Below are positions 60,564 to 64,000 of a DNA stretch of 64,000 nucleotides, piece by piece. Origin of the DNA: Halobacteria archaeon AArc-dxtr1 (GTDB taxonomy: Archaea; Halobacteriota; Halobacteria; Halobacteriales; Natrialbaceae); assembly GCA_025517425.1 (NCBI GenBank), contig JAOPJY010000002.1, positions 1-64,000 on the forward strand, given 5' to 3'. The notes beneath the pieces were generated by a model, which saw only the letters and a program-made list of their open reading frames with translations, was not told the origin of the DNA and ran no database searches. Made by a program: the position numbers and the translations under genes. The first letter of the stretch is position 1. Every line of letters starts with the position of its first letter.

Positions 60564-62537
60564 ATGGGACACACGATCACGGAGAAAATTCTCGAGGATC
60601 ACCTCGTCGAGGGTGAACTCGAGACCGGTGAGGAGATCGGGATCGAGATCGACCAGGTCTTGACCCAGGACACGACCGGCACGATGGTCTGGCTCCAGTT
60701 CGAGGCGATGGGACTGGACGAAGTTCAGACCGAGATCGCCGCACAGTACTGCGACCACCAGACCTACCAATTCGACTTCAAAAACACCGACGACCACCGT
60801 TTCCTTCGTTCTGCAGCTGGCACCTATGGGGCACACTTCTCTCGCCCCGGAAACGGGATCTGTCACAACGTCCACCGCGAGAACTTCGCGGCCCCCGGCA
60901 AGACGCTGCTCGGCTCGGACAGCCACACGCCGACGCCTGGCGGACTCGGCCAGCTCGCCATCGGCGCCGGCGGGATCGACGTCACCGTCGCGATGGGTGG
61001 GGCACCCTACTACATCGAGATGCCCGAGATCGTCAACGTCCGCCTCGAGGGCGAACTGCCCGACTGGGCCACCGCGAAAGACGTCATCTTGGAGATGCTC
61101 CGTCGCCTCTCGGTCAAAGGCGGCGTCGGCAAGATTCTCGAATACACCGGCCCCGGCGCCGAGAGCCTCACCGCACCCGAGCGGATGACGATCACCAACA
61201 TGGGCACCGAACTCGGCGCGACGACGTCGATCTTCGGCACCGACGAGCAGACCGAGGATTACCTCGAACGCGTCGGCCGCGCCGAGGAGTACGTCGAGAT
61301 CCAGCCCGACGACGACGCCGAGTACGACGACGAGATCGTCGTCGACCTCTCGGATCTCGAGCCGCTGATCGCCCAGCCGTCGATGCCCGACAAGGTCGTG
61401 CCCGTCCGCGAGGTCGCCGGCACCGACGTCGAGCAGGTCATCGTCGGCTCCTGTACCAACGGCGCCTACGAAGACGTCCTCCCGGCCGCGAAGATGCTGG
61501 AGGGCCGCGAGGTCGATATGAAGACCGAGATGATCGTCGCGCCCGGCTCGAAGCAGGCCTCCGAGATGCTCGCCCGTGAAGGGTGGGTCGCGGAGATGAT
61601 GGCCGCCGGCGTCAACTTCTCCGAGGCGACCTGTGGCGCCTGTATCGGCATCGGCCACGTCCCCGCCTCCGACTCCGTCTCGCTGCGGACGTTCAACCGC
61701 AACTTCGAGGGCCGGTCGGGGATCGAAGACGACAACGTCTACCTCTGCTCGCCGGAAGTCGCCGCCGCCGCGGCGATCGCCGGCGAGATCGTCGACCCAC
61801 GGGATCTGGCCGACGAACTCGGCGATCTCGAGGATCCCGGCATCGAGCTGCCCGACGAGTACGACGGCTCGAAGACGGACCTCATCAGTCCCGACGAGGC
61901 CGTCGACGACGACCTCGTCAAGGGTCCAAACATCGGCGACGTCCCGCTTCGTGAGGGGATCGCGAGCGACGTTCGAGGCGACGTCCTCCTGAAGATGGAC
62001 GACAACATCACGACCGACCACATCATCCCCGCGACCCAGGACATCCTGATGTACCGGTCGAACATCGACAAGCTCTCCGAGTTCACCCTCTCGCGGGTCG
62101 ACGAGGAGTTCGCCTCCCGAGCGGCCGACGCCGACGGCGGCGTCCTGCTGGCCGGCGAGAACTACGGCCAGGGCTCCTCGCGCGAGCACGCCGCGATGTG
62201 TCCGATGTATCTGGGCGTCGAAGCCGTCCTCGCCCAGAGCTTCGCCCGGATCCACCGCGCGAACCTGTTTAACTTCGGTATCGTTCCGCTCGTGATCGAC
62301 GAGGACGCCTACGAGGGCATCGATCAGGGCGACGAGGTCGAGATCGTCGAGGACGTCTCCGCCGCCGTTGCCGACGGCACCGAGGCGTTCACCGTCCGCG
62401 TCAACGGCGACGAGGAGTACACCGCGACGCTCGACGCCTCCGAGCGCGAGCGCGACATTCTCGCAGCCGGTGGCAAACTCTCCTGGACGAAAGCCCAGGC
62501 CGAAGGCGGCGCCGGCGCCGCACCCGCCGACGACTGA
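60564..62537 (+). CDS. acn: Aconitate hydratase
   Basis: 657 residues. Iron-sulfur ligands occur in GSCTNG and SEATCGACIGIG; substrate-binding DSHTPTPGGLG, LGSDSHT and the C-terminal swivel domain with AGENYGQGSSREHAA and VLAQSFARIHRANLFNFG are complete. It interconverts citrate and isocitrate in the TCA cycle. The protein is about 100 residues shorter than mitochondrial aconitase, typical for the haloarchaeal form. A long open frame on the opposite strand over the same span is a GC-driven shadow. Confidence 0.95.
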   Translation: MGHTITEKILEDHLVEGELETGEEIGIEIDQVLTQDTTGTMVWLQFEAMGLDEVQTEIAAQYCDHQTYQFDFKNTDDHRFLRSAAGTYGAHFSRPGNGICHNVHRENFAAPGKTLLGSDSHTPTPGGLGQLAIGAGGIDVTVAMGGAPYYIEMPEIVNVRLEGELPDWATAKDVILEMLRRLSVKGGVGKILEYTGPGAESLTAPERMTITNMGTELGATTSIFGTDEQTEDYLERVGRAEEYVEIQPDDDAEYDDEIVVDLSDLEPLIAQPSMPDKVVPVREVAGTDVEQVIVGSCTNGAYEDVLPAAKMLEGREVDMKTEMIVAPGSKQASEMLAREGWVAEMMAAGVNFSEATCGACIGIGHVPASDSVSLRTFNRNFEGRSGIEDDNVYLCSPEVAAAAAIAGEIVDPRDLADELGDLEDPGIELPDEYDGSKTDLISPDEAVDDDLVKGPNIGDVPLREGIASDVRGDVLLKMDDNITTDHIIPATQDILMYRSNIDKLSEFTLSRVDEEFASRAADADGGVLLAGENYGQGSSREHAAMCPMYLGVEAVLAQSFARIHRANLFNFGIVPLVIDEDAYEGIDQGDEVEIVEDVSAAVADGTEAFTVRVNGDEEYTATLDASERERDILAAGGKLSWTKAQAEGGAGAAPADD

Positions 62538-62591
62538 CGACAGTCGTCGCATCCGGCCACCGTTCCGATTCGAACGGATCGTTCGTTCTGC

Positions 62592-62792
62592 CTACGGTTC
62601 GGGATCGTACTCGAAAATCTCCTCGATCGAACACTCGAAGTACGTGGCGAGTTGAAACGCCAGTTCGAGGCTGGGGTCGTACCGTCCGCCCTCGATGGCG
62701 TTGATCGTCTGTCTGGAGACGCCGATCTCGTCGGCGAGTTCGCCCTGCGTGACGTCGGCTTTCGCCCGCCAGACGTTGAGATTGTTTTCCAT
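62592..62792 (-). CDS. Xre-family small regulator
   Basis: 66 residues: NNLNVWRAKADVTQGELADEIGVSRQTINAIEGGRYDPSLELAFQLATYFECSIEEIFEYDP. A minimal Cro/CI helix-turn-helix of the type usually paired with a small membrane protein, as here (2 bp after the DUF2178-like gene). It is likely the repressor of its own operon. Confidence 0.9.
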   Translation of the reverse strand: MENNLNVWRAKADVTQGELADEIGVSRQTINAIEGGRYDPSLELAFQLATYFECSIEEIFEYDPEP

Positions 62793-62794
62793 GA

Positions 62795-63175
62795 TTACAT
62801 GCGCCGTCGGTACAGTTCGAGCAGTGCCTCGTCGACGATAATCCCCCCGAAGACGAGCCCCCAGAGGAGCCACTCGACCGGGAGCGCCATCTCGGTAAAC
62901 GAGAGGGTGGCGGCGATCAGAGCGACGCCGACGAGCAAGACGGTGGCGGTTCCCATCGATGCACGACCCTGAATGCGGACGTACCGTTCGTCGACGGCGC
63001 CGGTCCGCTGTTGGGTTCTGTAGTAGTAGTACATCGCGATTCCGGCGATCGCCCCGAACCCGAGGACGACGCCGAGAATCGGCACGTCGAGGTCGAGGTA
63101 GCCGACGGTGAATCCGAGAGCCAGTCCGACAACGGCGATCGCGACGATGGCGATTCGTGATCTATCGATCCACAT
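62795..63175 (-). CDS. DUF2178-like membrane protein
   Basis: 126 residues with four transmembrane segments (8-27, 31-50, 76-95, 99-118). RTQQRTGAVDERYVRIQGRASMGTATVLLVGVALI matches the DUF2178/DUF3796 style of small membrane proteins coupled to an Xre regulator. It may influence regulator activity at the membrane, as has been suggested for similar pairs. Start at 63175 with TATA and palindrome 18-32 bp upstream. Confidence 0.75.
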   Translation of the reverse strand: MWIDRSRIAIVAIAVVGLALGFTVGYLDLDVPILGVVLGFGAIAGIAMYYYYRTQQRTGAVDERYVRIQGRASMGTATVLLVGVALIAATLSFTEMALPVEWLLWGLVFGGIIVDEALLELYRRRM

Positions 63176-63192
63176 TATATGTAAAGCGTATT

Positions 63193-63207
63193 TTACACAG
63201 TGTAATA
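63193..63207 (-). promoter_or_regulatory. TATA box overlapping TTACAC-A-GTGTAA palindrome
   Basis: A 13-bp palindrome with one central base (63193-63205) overlaps TTATTA (63202-63207 on the minus strand), which is 27-32 bp before the ATG at 63175. A repressor bound here would block the promoter of the DUF2178-Xre operon. Confidence 0.55.
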
Positions 63208-63367
63208 AGTATTTTCCATATTGTCTGTAGAATACGCCAATATAGTCAGGATAGCAGCATCCAATGAGAGTGATCTCCAGAGAACAGACGAAACACCCCC
63301 AGGTTTGGCCCGTCAGGTCAAAGTCCGACTCTCGACAGCCCCCGGCCGCCCCTCGCCTGCGAGACTC

Positions 63368-64000
63368 TCAATTCGTTCGTTCGTCGGTAGCGTCTGCGTC
63401 AGTGTCGGTTGAACCGACAGAATTTGTCCCGTTCGGACGCGAACCTGAGTGAGTAGCGGGCGGTTCGTGGTGGTATATCACGTCACCGTCGATGACGTAG
63501 TACCCGCCCCTGTCTTCGATCACGCGCCGGTCGCAGTCGATAGCGACGTCGACCAGTTCCTCAAGGGACGCGACCCCGATCTGTGGCCGGTTACAAACCG
63601 TCTCAGGTAGCGTCCCACGCGAGATCCAGTCGGCGAATCGTTCTCGCTCGTGATCAGTCGCGATTAGTTCGAGTTGCTGTTGGTCGGGAGCCAAAACGCC
63701 CCGATACTTGGCGACACAGATCGCGCCGAGGGCGACAAGAGCGCCAAGAAGAACAGCTAGCGGACCAAACGCCGCTGTCGAAGGGTCCGAATCAGTGCTC
63801 GAAACGAGTTCCGTTCGCTGCTCGACGTACTCGCTGTCTTCCGGTCCGGTTAGGGCGTAGGTGTCGCCGTCGGCATCGACGACCAGTTCGTACTCGTCAG
63901 TGTGCTCGACGGACTCGCCGTCGATACTCCCCTCGAGAGAGACGTGTGCGAAGACGACCGTCTCGAGCGTCCCCTCGGAGCTACCGAGGCCCTCCTCGAT
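63368..64000 (-). CDS. DUF5305-like membrane protein, partial (N-terminus outside window)
   Basis: Only the last 210 codons are present; the frame is open to the window edge without a start codon. It contains an extracytoplasmic beta-rich part (EYELVVDADGDTYALTG, EYVEQRTELVSS), one transmembrane segment (FGPLAVLLGALVALGAICVAKYRG) and a cytoplasmic tail with ERERFADWISRGTLPE and GGYYVIDGDVIYHHEP. This matches by memory the haloarchaeal DUF5305 family. Function unknown. The gap 63176-63367 upstream of the Xre operon holds no other gene. Confidence 0.6.
   Translation of the reverse strand: MEEGLGSSEGTLETVVFAHVSLEGSIDGESVEHTDEYELVVDADGDTYALTGPEDSEYVEQRTELVSSTDSDPSTAAFGPLAVLLGALVALGAICVAKYRGVLAPDQQQLELIATDHERERFADWISRGTLPETVCNRPQIGVASLEELVDVAIDCDRRVIEDRGGYYVIDGDVIYHHEPPATHSGSRPNGTNSVGSTDTDADATDERTN

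Noticed and set aside
60555-62552. Long open frame (665 codons) antisense to aconitase
   Set aside because: The aconitase reading is certain from its motifs; the antisense frame is an effect of GC-rich codon use and has no recognisable domains.

Overview
The window is chromosomal DNA of a halophilic archaeon (class Halobacteria). The grounds are a GC-rich sequence, strongly acidic predicted proteins, archaeal information-processing genes (ribosomal protein L10e, replication protein A with its partner, RNA polymerase epsilon-like protein), archaeal pterin and cobamide enzymes (MptA, CbiL), many haloarchaea-specific small families, and promoters with a TATA box about 25-30 bp before a start codon (leaderless transcripts). 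I do not assign a genus.

Layout. 0.2-10.4 kb: metallo-beta-lactamase fold protein, acyl-CoA synthetase, a giant 1745-residue protein (cupredoxin, Tat-like lipobox, glucose-dehydrogenase-like propeller, two DUF1080, two malectin-like domains, cupredoxin), pirin, an AAA ATPase tail fragment and a sugar phosphate isomerase-like protein. 10.6-25.7 kb: mostly core genes (VKOR, ATPase, tRNA-Ile, FxsA, ATP-PPase, DUF255, TrmB, mptA, epsilon, NAD kinase, LssY-like, zinc finger, DoxX, CBS, tRNA-Gly, NAD synthetase, tRNA-Thr). Between mptA and the epsilon gene lie three near-identical copies of a promoter-plus-start-codon unit.

25.7-36.1 kb is an accessory island starting just after tRNA-Thr: regulator, methyltransferase, a decayed IS6-type element, a molybdenum hydroxylase set (CoxG-, CoxS-, CoxM-like on plus; large subunit on minus) with a cytosine-deaminase-like amidohydrolase, PadR, and a second IS6 fragment. 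36.2-41.5 kb: an EboF-like phosphodiesterase, an Lrp-like ligand-binding domain protein, rpa3-rpap3, a ribbon-helix-helix protein with its own operator, and a DUF5814-like protein.

41.6-50.8 kb is a metal-handling region following tRNA-His, whose 3' end is duplicated 109 bp downstream: Acr3 arsenite pump, RidA, ArsR, NikR, a His-rich Ni/Co transporter-like protein, CbiL, two COG0523 GTPases, a second NikR, an FAD oxidoreductase and a truncated third COG0523 gene. 50.8-64 kb returns to housekeeping genes (site-2 protease, L10e, Bat-type regulator with a palindrome shared with a membrane-protein gene, RimK-like ligase, Hsp20, 6-phosphogluconate dehydrogenase, dCTP deaminase, aconitase, an Xre/DUF2178 pair) and ends inside a DUF5305-like gene.

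Cooperating sets: nadE with nadK (NAD and NADP); rpa3 with rpap3 (single-stranded DNA binding); ArsR with Acr3; NikR, transporter, COG0523 proteins and CbiL (nickel/cobalt homeostasis); the hydroxylase subunits with the amidohydrolase (probable heterocycle breakdown). Assignments come from reading motifs by eye; no database search was run.
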